This document shows positions 1 through 7,808 of a stretch of 19,226 nucleotides of DNA, piece after piece. The stretch spans positions 1 through 19,226 of the forward strand of contig JAEYPM010000009.1 of assembly GCA_023410675.1 (NCBI GenBank), read 5' to 3'. Source of the stretch: Bacillota bacterium (GTDB lineage: Bacteria > Bacillota > Clostridia > Lachnospirales > Cellulosilyticaceae). The first letter of the stretch is position 1; each line of letters starts with the position of its first letter. Below the pieces are notes generated by a model. It was given only the letters and a program-made list of their open reading frames with translations. It was not told the origin of the DNA and did no database searches. The translations under genes and the position numbers were made by a program.

Positions 1-28
1 AGTGAGTATTACCTTTCTAATTATGTTC

Positions 29-54
29 ACCTCATCTCTTAGTCATGAGGTTTT
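29..54 (+). terminator. Probable rho-independent terminator of an upstream gene
   Basis: A 7-bp stem pairs ACCTCAT (29-35) with ATGAGGT (45-51) around a 9-base loop, followed at once by a T-rich tail (TTTTATT). This is the usual layout of an intrinsic terminator for a plus-strand gene lying left of the window. The stem is short, so termination could be weak, and the gene it would serve is not visible. Confidence 0.4.
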
Positions 55-76
55 ATTATACAATATATATTCCATA

Positions 77-115
77 TAGGACATAATCATTTGTGGTACA
101 CTAGGACATTATCAT
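77..115. repeat. Imperfect direct repeat, possible insertion-sequence end
   Basis: TAGGACATAATCAT (77-90) recurs as TAGGACATTATCAT (102-115), 13 of 14 bases identical and offset by 25 bases. Repeated short motifs near a terminus are typical of some insertion-sequence families (for example IS21-like ends), and no gene explains them here. They could equally be tandem regulator sites upstream of the promoter at 155-183. No transposase is visible in the window. Confidence 0.35.
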
Positions 116-154
116 AAATGAATCATATAAATTAAAATATTTCAAATATTTAAG

Positions 155-183
155 TTGACAAACATTACATAAATAATTATAAT
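155..183 (+). promoter_or_regulatory. Consensus sigma-A promoter of the C39-like peptidase gene
   Basis: TTGACA at 155-160 and TATAAT at 178-183 are separated by exactly 17 bases, so both hexamers and the spacing match the housekeeping consensus. Transcription should begin near 190, leaving an untranslated leader of about 80 bases before the start at 272. A small hairpin in the leader (GAATAT 207-212 with ATATTC 218-223) has no clear role. Confidence 0.85.
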
Positions 184-271
184 ATCTAATGTAATTAGAA
201 AAAATAGAATATACAAAATATTCACAATCATTTTATTAGTGACAAAATAAATATCAAAAACGAGGTTTGTA

Positions 272-1303
272 ATGAAAAAAAGAATAATTTTAATTTTGTT
301 AACCAGTTTAATGACATATATGAGTATCATTTGTAACGCACAAGAAATACAGGGTATGACAATCATAGATAATGTACCTGTCATTAAACAATTTCCAGAA
401 CTGCCAACAGGATGTGAGGCGACGGCTTTAACGATGCTTCTTCAACACCATGGAGCTCATGTATCTAAGCTTGAGGTTGCAGATAGTATACCTAGGGTAA
501 AGTTGCCCGTAAAAAAGGGCGGAAATTATGTAGGTTTTCATCCAAATGAAGGATTTATAGGGAATCCTTACACAAAGTATAGTTATGGTGTATTTGCAAA
601 GCCATTGATAGGTGTTATAGATGCTTATTTTCCTAATCGAGTACTTAATTTAACAGGAAAAAGCTTAGATGAAATATTAGAATATGTAAAAAATGGACAG
701 CCAGTAATGATTTGGGTAACTATTAATATGCTCGCTGTAACATATAATAGTTGCTGGAAGCTTCAGGACAATACATTATTTAAGTGGCCAGGGAATGAAC
801 ATGCTGTAGTTGTTGTAGGATATGATGAAAATAATATATTTATTAATGATCCTTATACTGGGAAAATGCAACGATATAAGAAAAAAATTGTACAAGATAG
901 ATACATAGCACTAGGGCAACAAGCATTAGCAATACAAAAACAAATAGATGATGAAACATACAAGATTATTGAAAATAGAGTTCAGATTCCACTAGAGGAA
1001 GTACTTAAAAAAGCATATATTAAAGAAGATCATATATTTATACCATTAAATTATCTACCATATGTCACAGATAAGATTAAGTACTCTTACATGAATAATA
1101 TAGTGTCTTTTGAGATGGATGGATATATAATTGATATAGATTTATCAAAAGAAAATGGTACAGTAGCATTAAGTGAAGAGATCACTATTTATTATGAATA
1201 TAAAGAGGGTGTCACTTATATAGATATTGCCTCACTTAAAACAGCAATAGGCTTCGAGGACAATATACTAGAAATGACTATTGTTTCAACAAATCAACCA
1301 TAA
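272..1303 (+). CDS. Secreted C39-like cysteine peptidase with stalk-like C-terminus
   Basis: This 343-residue protein has an N-terminal signal peptide (KKR, a hydrophobic core at about 4-20, likely cut after Ala23). Residues about 33-215 resemble the Peptidase_C39_2 family of papain-fold proteins: the LPTGCEATA motif carries the presumed nucleophile Cys48, NEHAVVVVGYD carries His177, and INDPYTG carries Asp193 as the likely third residue. There is no ABC-transporter part, so it is not a bacteriocin exporter. Residues about 248-338 have the IPL...YIDIASLKTAIGF pattern of a degenerate copper-amine-oxidase-type stalk domain, as in the protein at 15814. The ATG at 272 has GAGG at 262-265, six bases upstream. 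The gene has its own strong promoter. It probably acts outside the membrane on peptides or cell-wall material; the substrate is unknown. Confidence 0.8.
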   Translation: MKKRIILILLTSLMTYMSIICNAQEIQGMTIIDNVPVIKQFPELPTGCEATALTMLLQHHGAHVSKLEVADSIPRVKLPVKKGGNYVGFHPNEGFIGNPYTKYSYGVFAKPLIGVIDAYFPNRVLNLTGKSLDEILEYVKNGQPVMIWVTINMLAVTYNSCWKLQDNTLFKWPGNEHAVVVVGYDENNIFINDPYTGKMQRYKKKIVQDRYIALGQQALAIQKQIDDETYKIIENRVQIPLEEVLKKAYIKEDHIFIPLNYLPYVTDKIKYSYMNNIVSFEMDGYIIDIDLSKENGTVALSEEITIYYEYKEGVTYIDIASLKTAIGFEDNILEMTIVSTNQP

Positions 1304-1337
1304 TAAAGTATTAGCCTAAAAATATTAACAAAAAGTA

Positions 1338-1385
1338 CACAAATAAGTCCTTAGAACAATATATCGTTCTAAGGACTTATTTGTG
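1338..1385 (-). terminator. Strong hairpin terminator between convergent genes
   Basis: A perfect 20-bp stem (1338-1357 with 1366-1385) encloses an 8-base loop. On the minus strand it is followed by a run of five T (the complement of AAAAA at 1330-1334), which fits an intrinsic terminator for the prepilin peptidase. On the plus strand it is followed by A residues, so it is less typical there, but the stem may still stop or protect the peptidase transcript that ends at 1303. Confidence 0.75.
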
Positions 1386-1409
1386 AAAAAGAACAGCATA
1401 TAAAAGCGT

Positions 1410-1862
1410 TTAATGAATTAAAAAGATAAATACTTTATATACAAAGATAGATAATGCAATAAATGGAGCAAAAGGCAGTGAAATAAGAGCTTTATTTTTT
1501 AATGTTTTATAGATAATGGCAAAGATAATACTCAAAATGCAGCTCATCACAAATATTAATAGATTAGCAGGATGGCCTAGTAAAAGTCCTGTTACCATAA
1601 GAAGTTTGATATCTCCATTATTTATATAATTTTTATATAAACTGTTTAGGACTAGAAGGATTAAAGAAGGCATTGCCATCCCTAATAAGAATCTAAATAA
1701 GTTTTCATTTTGAATCGTGATGTAGAGGGTACTTATTACAAATAGGCATAAAAGAATTGAATTAGGTATTTTTCTTTTTTTTATGTCCCAGTATGAAATT
1801 GTCAAAAGCAATAGGGTTATAAGTGTATAAAAAAATACATGTAACATAGGGATGATCTTCAA
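1410..1862 (-). CDS. Prepilin peptidase, A24 family (TadV/CpaA-like)
   Basis: This 150-residue, almost entirely hydrophobic protein belongs to the short A24 aspartic peptidases that cut, and in some cases methylate, prepilins at the inner membrane. The two catalytic aspartates are visible in family context: Asp26 in SYWDIKKRKIPN and Asp84 in NNGDIKLL. There is no N-terminal Cys-containing methylation domain, as in TadV/CpaA types. It is transcribed divergently from the Tad-like operon that starts at 2264 and probably serves its pilin at 8712. The start is uncertain. TTG at 1862-1860 follows GAGGAGGG (1870-1863) with almost no gap, whereas the first ATG (1847-1845) lies 15 bases after that site. 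Starting at the ATG would remove five residues and no catalytic residue. Confidence 0.88.
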   Translation of the reverse strand: MKIIPMLHVFFYTLITLLLLTISYWDIKKRKIPNSILLCLFVISTLYITIQNENLFRFLLGMAMPSLILLVLNSLYKNYINNGDIKLLMVTGLLLGHPANLLIFVMSCILSIIFAIIYKTLKNKALISLPFAPFIALSIFVYKVFIFLIH

Positions 1863-1870
1863 CCCTCCTC
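1863..1870 (-). promoter_or_regulatory. Ribosome site of the prepilin peptidase, ambiguous start
   Basis: On the minus strand GAGGAGGG lies directly before TTG (1862-1860) and 15 bases before the first ATG (1847-1845). Neither gap is ideal. Pairing through the upstream AAGAGG part gives a 4-base gap to TTG, which is why TTG is kept here. Confidence 0.5.
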
Positions 1871-1927
1871 TTGTATATTATTACTTGCTATTCTATAGTA
1901 TATCTGAATATATAAAAAATTAAAATA

Positions 1928-1948
1928 ATAACCTTTGTAAGAGGTTAT
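1928..1948. repeat. Inverted repeat in the divergent intergenic region
   Basis: ATAACCT (1928-1934) and AGGTTAT (1942-1948) form a perfect 7-bp inverted repeat with a 7-base spacer. Size and position suit an operator for a dimeric regulator acting on the prepilin peptidase promoter. A possible -10 for that gene is TATACT on the minus strand at 1902-1897. No regulator gene is visible, so the role is a guess. Confidence 0.3.
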
Positions 1949-1984
1949 CAAAAAGTACAATAAACAAATTATTGGTAGAAAATA

Positions 1985-2043
1985 ATAAAAATAATAAACA
2001 TCTATAAAATTTGATTAATTTTATAGATGTTTATTATTTTTAT
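1985..2043. repeat. 27-bp perfect AT-rich palindrome, possible terminator
   Basis: Positions 1985-2011 pair without mismatch with 2017-2043, leaving a 5-base loop (TGATT). Only two pairs are G-C. It sits between the divergent prepilin peptidase and Tad-like operon, about 140 bases upstream of the likely operon promoter. The T-rich second arm would suit an intrinsic terminator read from either side, and a cruciform or regulator site is also possible. The remainder of 1863-2263 holds promoter elements only; no gene is seen. Confidence 0.6.
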
Positions 2044-2158
2044 ACATAATTCAACAACATATTATAAAATATATTGAAATTATACATAAATAAATATTAT
2101 TCTTAAAATTTATATCATTATTTGTAATAAAAAAATTTAGATAATTTAGTCAAATATA

Positions 2159-2186
2159 TTGAAATAATAAATAAAAATGATAAAAT
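2159..2186 (+). promoter_or_regulatory. Probable promoter of the Tad/T7SS operon
   Basis: TTGAAA (2159-2164) and TAAAAT (2181-2186) are 16 bases apart. The -10 is preceded by TG at 2178-2179, giving an extended -10 (TGATAAAAT). This would start transcription near 2193, about 70 bases before the first start codon. The surrounding DNA is very AT-rich, so chance matches are expected, but this is the best candidate and correctly placed. Confidence 0.5.
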
Positions 2187-2263
2187 GAAAAAATGTAAAA
2201 AGTATAAATGTCAAAAAACAATGATTAGGAGAATAATACATGATGAATTAAGGAGAGAGTACA

Positions 2264-3631
2264 TTGAATATATTAATGATTTTAGGAAAAAGACATGATG
2301 TAATTTATTCACAACTATCATATAAAAAAAATATCCTTAATAAGACGAGTTTAAGTATAGATGAAGCTACTTTGAGCTTGCAAAGGGGCGAATTAAAACC
2401 AGATTTTATAGTGATTGGGGAAGAAGTTCTAAGTGATCAGCTCCATGAAATAAGAATGCAAATAAGTAATCTAAAAGAAATACAAAGTAACCTGCCTATT
2501 CTATTTATGACTACACGATTAGAGATAAAGGATATTTTAGATAAGCTACAAAAAGAAAATACAAATATAGAAATTAGCTATCATCACCAAATCATTATTC
2601 CAGTTTATCAGTATGAGCAACTCCTTTCTAACATGTCAGGAAACAGGAGAAGGCAAGAAGAAAATAAGAAAAAACAGCAAAATATAGATGGTCATACTAG
2701 AGATAATAATGCTACGACAAGTGAAAAGAAGGCATCTTTATTTAAAAGAATTTTTAGTAAGAATGCTGCAAATGAAGAAGAGATTAGTGCAACCAGTGAG
2801 CTAGATAAAAAATTAATGAGCTTTAGTAAGGGGATTAATAGAGTGATGGCAATCACTGGACACAGGGGGTCTGGTTGCACCAGTACTGCAGTCAATATAG
2901 CTTGTGAAGCTTCCAGAAGAGGGCTTAATACAATTCTTATTGATATGGATATTCATAATCGATCACTTAATTTATACTGTAGTAACTTTGTTGAAAACTA
3001 TGAGAATGATAAAGAGATGGCAAGTTCTCTAATTAAATGTCTGGCAAAACCACAAGAGTATGAACATCATGCATGCTATATAAACAATAAGTTATGGGTC
3101 ACGGGATTAGCGTATGATTTTCAAGATACGGCTGTAATGGATAGATTTTTTACAGCAAATAAGGTTATTAATATGCTAACCATATTAAGGCAGAGCTTTA
3201 ATGTTATTATTCTTGATTTGCCGTTTGATTTGCTCAAGGATCTTCAAGAAGTTATCTTACATATTGATACATTTGGACTTTGTGTATCTAACAATCTATA
3301 TTCTGTAGTAACAACTTTAAGAAATATTAGCACCTATTTAAGTAAAGAAAATATTGCTTATCTAAATGGGAAGTCAAAAATAGTAGTTACTCAATATAAT
3401 GATAGAATGCAGTATCAGGGAGAACTATTTACAGCAGATCAGGTAAGTGAGCTTTTTGCATCAGATTTAAGTGATGACTTTAATAGAGTGATGCCTGTTG
3501 CAGGGATTGTAAGATACACCGAAGAGTTTGATACTCAGCTAGAGACAGATATCCCAATAATAGAAAGTAGTAGTGAATACAAAGAATATTATTCAAGCAT
3601 ATTGCTTAGATTGCTAGAAGGAGCGAAATGA
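2264..3631 (+). CDS. TadZ/CpaE-like ATPase-fold protein with deviant P-loop
   Basis: This 455-residue protein is built like TadZ/CpaE, the MinD/ParA-fold proteins that position Tad pilus machines. Residues about 1-120 look like an atypical receiver domain. A charged, low-complexity linker follows (about 125-185), then the ParA-like domain from about 190. Its P-loop reads GHRGSGCTS (199-207), where the usual motif is KGGxGKT: the signature lysine is replaced by His/Arg and the phosphate-binding lysine by Cys205. Asp227 and Asp229 (LIDMD) and Asp318 (VIILDLP) remain. Atypical P-loops are known in CpaE/TadZ, so nucleotide binding may be weak or altered. The start is TTG, chosen because AAGGAG (2250-2255) lies eight bases upstream. 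It is the first gene of the operon, with one base before the next gene. Confidence 0.82.
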   Translation: MNILMILGKRHDVIYSQLSYKKNILNKTSLSIDEATLSLQRGELKPDFIVIGEEVLSDQLHEIRMQISNLKEIQSNLPILFMTTRLEIKDILDKLQKENTNIEISYHHQIIIPVYQYEQLLSNMSGNRRRQEENKKKQQNIDGHTRDNNATTSEKKASLFKRIFSKNAANEEEISATSELDKKLMSFSKGINRVMAITGHRGSGCTSTAVNIACEASRRGLNTILIDMDIHNRSLNLYCSNFVENYENDKEMASSLIKCLAKPQEYEHHACYINNKLWVTGLAYDFQDTAVMDRFFTANKVINMLTILRQSFNVIILDLPFDLLKDLQEVILHIDTFGLCVSNNLYSVVTTLRNISTYLSKENIAYLNGKSKIVVTQYNDRMQYQGELFTADQVSELFASDLSDDFNRVMPVAGIVRYTEEFDTQLETDIPIIESSSEYKEYYSSILLRLLEGAK

Positions 3632-3632
3632 T

Positions 3633-4553
3633 TTGAAGTTAAATATAAATAGGGTTAAAAAGGTTCAGCCAAACAAAAATTTTGTAAAAAAGACGATAGC
3701 TGTAAGTATCAGTATATTAGTACTTATTATTTCTTATATGATTATCAATAACTCTACAAAAGAAATCAATAATACAGTAAGTGTAATAAAAATTAAGAAT
3801 GGGAAGGGGATACCAGCTCAGACAGTGGTAACGAAAGAAGATATTGAAAAATATGACATAGTAGAAAAAGAATATGACGAAGACATGATCAGTGCAGACA
3901 ATATAGATAATGTTATAGGAATGTATGCTGCCTATTATTTAAGAAAGGATAGTGTCATTCATAAAGATCAAATTGTAGGAGAGATTATCAAAAAAAATGA
4001 ATGGTTATATGAACTTGATGATACTTATGAAGTTTTGACATTGCCATACAATTACCTAGATTGTGGAGGAGATATATTAGTACCAGGAGATAGAATAAGA
4101 ATTCGTGCAACTTATGAAACGGAAGAGGCAGGTGAAGAGGTAATTGATGATTATTCTCTATATAGTGATGACCCTAACCAGATTGATTACAAATATAAAA
4201 ATAGTCATATGAGGACACAGATAATCTTTGATAGCATTGTGGTTAAAGATATGCTCAATGCAAATAGCCATTCTATTTACGAGGTATATAAAGAAGTGCT
4301 TAAGTTACCAGAAGATCAAAGGTCTAAGGTAATGAAAAGTCAAGAATTTATAAAAAGCATACAGCCAAAGGCACTTGTTTTATCAGGAACAAAAGAGCAA
4401 ATTAATGAATATGCAAAGTATACTACCATAGACTCTAAAAAACTTATCATAACTATATTGAGTAGAAAAAATAGTGATGCAGTAATAGATCAACTGCCAA
4501 CTTTAGCAAAAGAGGTAGAATCATGGATAGAGGACAAAGAAAAGGCAAAATAG
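3633..4553 (+). CDS. cpaB: CpaB/RcpC-like SAF-domain pilus assembly protein
   Basis: This 306-residue protein has one N-terminal membrane segment (about 20-38) after a basic stretch. An SAF-like domain follows (about 50-115), containing KGIPAQTVVTKEDIEKYDI and, further on, LRKDSVIHKDQI. A region then resembles the CpaB/RcpC core (GDILVPGDRIRIRATY, about 146-161). CpaB proteins are envelope components of Tad pili; in Gram-negatives they partner the secretin, which is absent here, so this one may contact peptidoglycan or the pilus base. The start is TTG with AAGGAG at 3618-3623, nine bases upstream. It follows the TadZ-like gene by one base, and its 3' end overlaps the next gene by 31 bases, which suggests translational coupling. 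Confidence 0.78.
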   Translation: MKLNINRVKKVQPNKNFVKKTIAVSISILVLIISYMIINNSTKEINNTVSVIKIKNGKGIPAQTVVTKEDIEKYDIVEKEYDEDMISADNIDNVIGMYAAYYLRKDSVIHKDQIVGEIIKKNEWLYELDDTYEVLTLPYNYLDCGGDILVPGDRIRIRATYETEEAGEEVIDDYSLYSDDPNQIDYKYKNSHMRTQIIFDSIVVKDMLNANSHSIYEVYKEVLKLPEDQRSKVMKSQEFIKSIQPKALVLSGTKEQINEYAKYTTIDSKKLIITILSRKNSDAVIDQLPTLAKEVESWIEDKEKAK

Positions 4554-5353
4554 CAGATATCTTTAATAAAATAACGCCTAAGGCATCTGCAAATATTGAG
4601 AATAATATCAGTGACATTATTTACAATGTTATTGGATTTTTACCTATAACAGAGTGTATTGACAACGGACTGTTTATTTCTAATCTAGCTTATACGATTG
4701 CAAAGGAAAATATTAATACATGCATTGTGGACTTCAAAGTATTTTACCCTAATATTTATCAGTATTTAGATGCAAAGCCAAATGATAAGGGGAAAGGCTT
4801 ACTTAATGCTTTAAAAAATGACAAAGAAGATATAAGAAATCAAATTACACCAACGAAATATAGGCAGCTTTATTTACTATCACCTAGTCCTTATGATTTA
4901 GTCGAGGATTACATTGAATGTAAGATTTCTATGATAAAAAGAATCATCAATGAATTAAAAGAGATGTTTGATGTTGTCTTAATTGATATACCCAATAATC
5001 CACCTTTAGAGTTTTGTATAGGGGCTATGAAGTATATTCATAGAGGATTCTTTACTTCAGCACAAAGAACAGAAACCACCATAAACATGATCAAGCTTCT
5101 GGATTTTGCTAAATCTATAGGCATTTCTACAGCAAAATTTAGTAGCATTATTTTTCTAAACACACAAGATGTACCCTATGATTATGATTGTATAAGTAAG
5201 ATAGGATTTAATATATCTGCAAAACTCCCGCTTGTTAAAAATGAAATATCTGACTACCTAGCAGGTAAATTATATGTCAAAGATAGCACACTGTTGGATA
5301 AAAGTTATATGTCAGAAATAAAAAAACTAGTGGATCTTATAATATCTTCTTAG
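4523..5353 (+). CDS. Second TadZ-like protein without a P-loop (probable pseudo-ATPase)
   Basis: This 276-residue protein appears to be a second MinD/ParA-fold protein. NVIGFLPITECIDNGLFISN (35-54) stands where 'GxxKGGxGKT' should be and has lost every P-loop residue. The following helix-strand (NLAYTIAKENINTCIVDFKV) and the Walker-B-like strand FDVVLIDIPNNPP (149-161, Asp155) are kept. There is no receiver domain. It most likely acts as a structural or regulatory partner, perhaps as a heterodimer with the TadZ-like protein two genes upstream. The ATG has GAGG at 4512-4515, seven bases upstream inside the cpaB reading frame. The fold assignment is inferred from strand pattern and context rather than from a catalytic signature. 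Confidence 0.65.
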   Translation: MDRGQRKGKIADIFNKITPKASANIENNISDIIYNVIGFLPITECIDNGLFISNLAYTIAKENINTCIVDFKVFYPNIYQYLDAKPNDKGKGLLNALKNDKEDIRNQITPTKYRQLYLLSPSPYDLVEDYIECKISMIKRIINELKEMFDVVLIDIPNNPPLEFCIGAMKYIHRGFFTSAQRTETTINMIKLLDFAKSIGISTAKFSSIIFLNTQDVPYDYDCISKIGFNISAKLPLVKNEISDYLAGKLYVKDSTLLDKSYMSEIKKLVDLIISS

Positions 5354-5374
5354 AAAAAATAAGGAGGCTTAGAT

Positions 5375-6847
5375 ATGCTAACAAGAAGTAAGATTAGTGA
5401 GATGCAACAAAAACACACTCTAAGTGACAAAAAAGAAGATAAGAAAAAGATGGAGATTGAAAAACAACATACGCGAATAAGTTTTTCAGAGGCCTTAGAA
5501 TTTTGTCAGAAGTATATTAGTAAACACGCAACAAATGCCTACAGAAAAGAAGACAATCCAGTAAAAAAAAGAAATGTGACAACTGAATATATTAATGAGT
5601 ATGTGGATTACATAAAGCCTATGGTAGACGGGATTGAATCGCTTCAAGATTTAAAACAAGAACTGATTAATGAAATTACACACTATGGACCAATAACAGA
5701 AGCGATGGAAAATCCATATATTGATGAAATAAGGGCAAACGGACCAGATCAAATCTTTGTAGAAACAGAAGGACGTACAGAAATATGGAATAACAATTTT
5801 AATGATAGAGAACATATGGAGCGAATTATTGCAAAGCTACTAGGTGTGTCAAAGGTAAGATTAACCCCAAGAATGCCCATGGTGAATGCTAGAACAGTAG
5901 AAGGTTATAGGGTTAATGCGACACATGCTGAGATATCGCCATACAATAATCCAGCTTTTGTTATTAGAAAGTTTAGCAAAAAGACAATAGAACCAGACAA
6001 GATGATCAAAGATCAAAGTTTTTCCAAAAACATGTATAGGCTGATGACGCTTATTCCAAAGGGAGACTTGTCATGGATTACAGTAGGACCAACAGGAAGT
6101 GGTAAAACGACACTTAATGAGATTTTAGTAAGGCAAATCAATCCTTTAGCTAGAATCATAACCATAGAAAATCCATCTGAGATGAGACTTATAAGAAGAG
6201 AAAGTAATAAGGATCATGGGAGAATAATCAATGATGTTATGCAGTATGAGTCTGTCCCAGAAGATGATGATTCTAGTCCAGCTACAATGGATCAGCTCCT
6301 TATTAATGCCATGCGCCAGTCCCCGCATTGGATTGGACCTGGAGAGCTTAGAACGCCTAAAGAATTTGCAACAGCATTAAGAGCAGCACAGACAGGACAT
6401 TACTTTTTTACTACTTTACATGCTGAAGGTGATAAGGAAGCTATATTTAGATTTCTAACAGCTTATCTTATGGAATCAAACGAGCCAGCAGAACTTGCAC
6501 TAAGAAATATATGCAGTGCAGTGAAATTTATTATTTATCAGCAAAAGCTAGCTGATGGAAGTAGAAAAGTTGTATCCATTTCAGAGGTTCTTGGATCAGA
6601 TGGATTAGAGCCAATTGTCAATCCAATATATGAGTTCATATGTGAGGATGTATTAGAAGATGAAAAGACACATAAAGTGATAAAAATAATAGGTAAGCAT
6701 AAAAGAGTTGGGGTTTTATCTGAAAAAACAAAACAAGCTATGCTTAAGGCAGGCATTAAAAAAGAGAGGTTTGAATTTTTATTAAAACCTGTAGATAGTA
6801 CAGAAGAGGAGGAATACGAGGATAATGAATACGACCTTTATAGTTAG
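5375..6847 (+). CDS. cpaF: CpaF/TadA-like secretion ATPase
   Basis: This 490-residue type II/IV secretion-family ATPase is the likely motor of the Tad-like module, acting at the cytoplasmic face of TadB/TadC. An N-terminal domain (about 70-200) includes the IDEIRANGPDQIFVE strand typical of CpaF. The P-loop GPTGSGKT is intact at 238-245. The Asp-box strand is IITIENPSE (261-269), with IEN instead of the usual IED. The Walker B region is HWIGPGELRTP with Glu324, and the His box GHYFFTTLHA is at 341-350. The essential residues seem present, although the hydrophobic strand before Glu324 is unusual. The ATG has AAGGAGG (5361-5367) at good spacing, 21 bases after the previous gene. The 3' end overlaps tadB by 23 bases. 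Confidence 0.92.
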   Translation: MLTRSKISEMQQKHTLSDKKEDKKKMEIEKQHTRISFSEALEFCQKYISKHATNAYRKEDNPVKKRNVTTEYINEYVDYIKPMVDGIESLQDLKQELINEITHYGPITEAMENPYIDEIRANGPDQIFVETEGRTEIWNNNFNDREHMERIIAKLLGVSKVRLTPRMPMVNARTVEGYRVNATHAEISPYNNPAFVIRKFSKKTIEPDKMIKDQSFSKNMYRLMTLIPKGDLSWITVGPTGSGKTTLNEILVRQINPLARIITIENPSEMRLIRRESNKDHGRIINDVMQYESVPEDDDSSPATMDQLLINAMRQSPHWIGPGELRTPKEFATALRAAQTGHYFFTTLHAEGDKEAIFRFLTAYLMESNEPAELALRNICSAVKFIIYQQKLADGSRKVVSISEVLGSDGLEPIVNPIYEFICEDVLEDEKTHKVIKIIGKHKRVGVLSEKTKQAMLKAGIKKERFEFLLKPVDSTEEEEYEDNEYDLYS

Positions 6848-7808
6848 CATGCTGATCGCAGGAACAGTTTTTATTGTAATGTGTGTGTGCTTAGATATAA
6901 AACTTTTCACTGAGATTTATACAAGCATTGTAGACATGCTTATAACAATTACTGATTATATTGGAGCGTATAATAATAAACGCTATATTGAGCGCATTAA
7001 GAAGCAAAAAATACTCATAGAAAAAGAGAACATTATCTATAGATATAATCATTTTGTGGAAAGTATCATTAAAGATTTTAATATGCCACTAACCTTAGAG
7101 AGTTTTACTTCTTTACTCTGTATATTATTTGCACTTACAGTACTTATCGTTATTACTTTTATGAAAAATGTTACATTATCCATTGTTATCTCCATATCCA
7201 TTTTCGTTGGAATCACCACACTTTTTATTATGAAATCTAAGGCAATAAAGCTCGAAAGACTTGAAAATATAATGGATGCTGAGGATTTGATTTGTCCATT
7301 AGCTAGGGATGGAGTTTTAGTTGGGATAAAGAAGGTTATGGAAAGTGATGAATATATTAGCCCAAACATAAGGCATTATTTCGAACAATTTATAGATAAT
7401 TGTGAGCATAATGGATACTCTTTCAAACAAGCGATGACTACACTTAATAAACAGTTAGGCAGTAAGTTTGATAATTTTGCAAAGAAGGCGATTACCTTTG
7501 AATACAATGAGAGAAAGGGGATGGCGGATGTCTTTTTAGATATAGTAGATGAAAATGCAGTATTAAGAGAAATTAATAGCCGAAAAGATGGCATATTTAG
7601 AAAGATGAATCGGGATTTTTTAATAAAAACAGCTATGATTTGCTTGTTTTTTATCTATGCACTTAGCGTACCTACATTTAAAGAATTCATGATTGTGCAT
7701 AATCTAGGAAAAGTAATCAATACAACAGTTATAAGTATTATTTGCATTAGTTTTGCACGATGTCAAGCCTTGCAGGGAGATTTAGGATTTGGGGGATATA
7801 AAAAGTGA
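6825..7808 (+). CDS. tadB: TadB-like inner-membrane platform protein
   Basis: This 327-residue protein has hydrophobic segments at about 4-23, 95-112, 116-136, 265-282 and 298-312. The large soluble loop between the third and fourth (about 137-262) matches the T2SS-F/TadB layout. TadB and TadC form the membrane platform moved by the CpaF motor to add or remove pilin subunits. The reading frame starts inside the 3' end of cpaF (23-base overlap). It ends in a GTGA overlap with tadC, so the three genes are probably translationally coupled. Sequence identity to known TadB is low to the eye; order in the operon and topology carry the call. Confidence 0.75.
   Translation: MNTTFIVSMLIAGTVFIVMCVCLDIKLFTEIYTSIVDMLITITDYIGAYNNKRYIERIKKQKILIEKENIIYRYNHFVESIIKDFNMPLTLESFTSLLCILFALTVLIVITFMKNVTLSIVISISIFVGITTLFIMKSKAIKLERLENIMDAEDLICPLARDGVLVGIKKVMESDEYISPNIRHYFEQFIDNCEHNGYSFKQAMTTLNKQLGSKFDNFAKKAITFEYNERKGMADVFLDIVDENAVLREINSRKDGIFRKMNRDFLIKTAMICLFFIYALSVPTFKEFMIVHNLGKVINTTVISIICISFARCQALQGDLGFGGYKK

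Noticed and set aside
142..384. Minus-strand open frame of 80 codons rich in Ile, Leu and Phe
   Set aside because: It overlaps the start of the peptidase gene and a full-consensus plus-strand promoter, and its composition is what reversed AT-rich DNA gives. No ribosome site or family likeness is visible.
272..1303. Bacteriocin-processing ABC exporter peptidase
   Set aside because: The C39-like domain is preceded by a signal peptide and is not fused to transmembrane or ABC ATPase domains. No double-glycine bacteriocin precursor is seen nearby.
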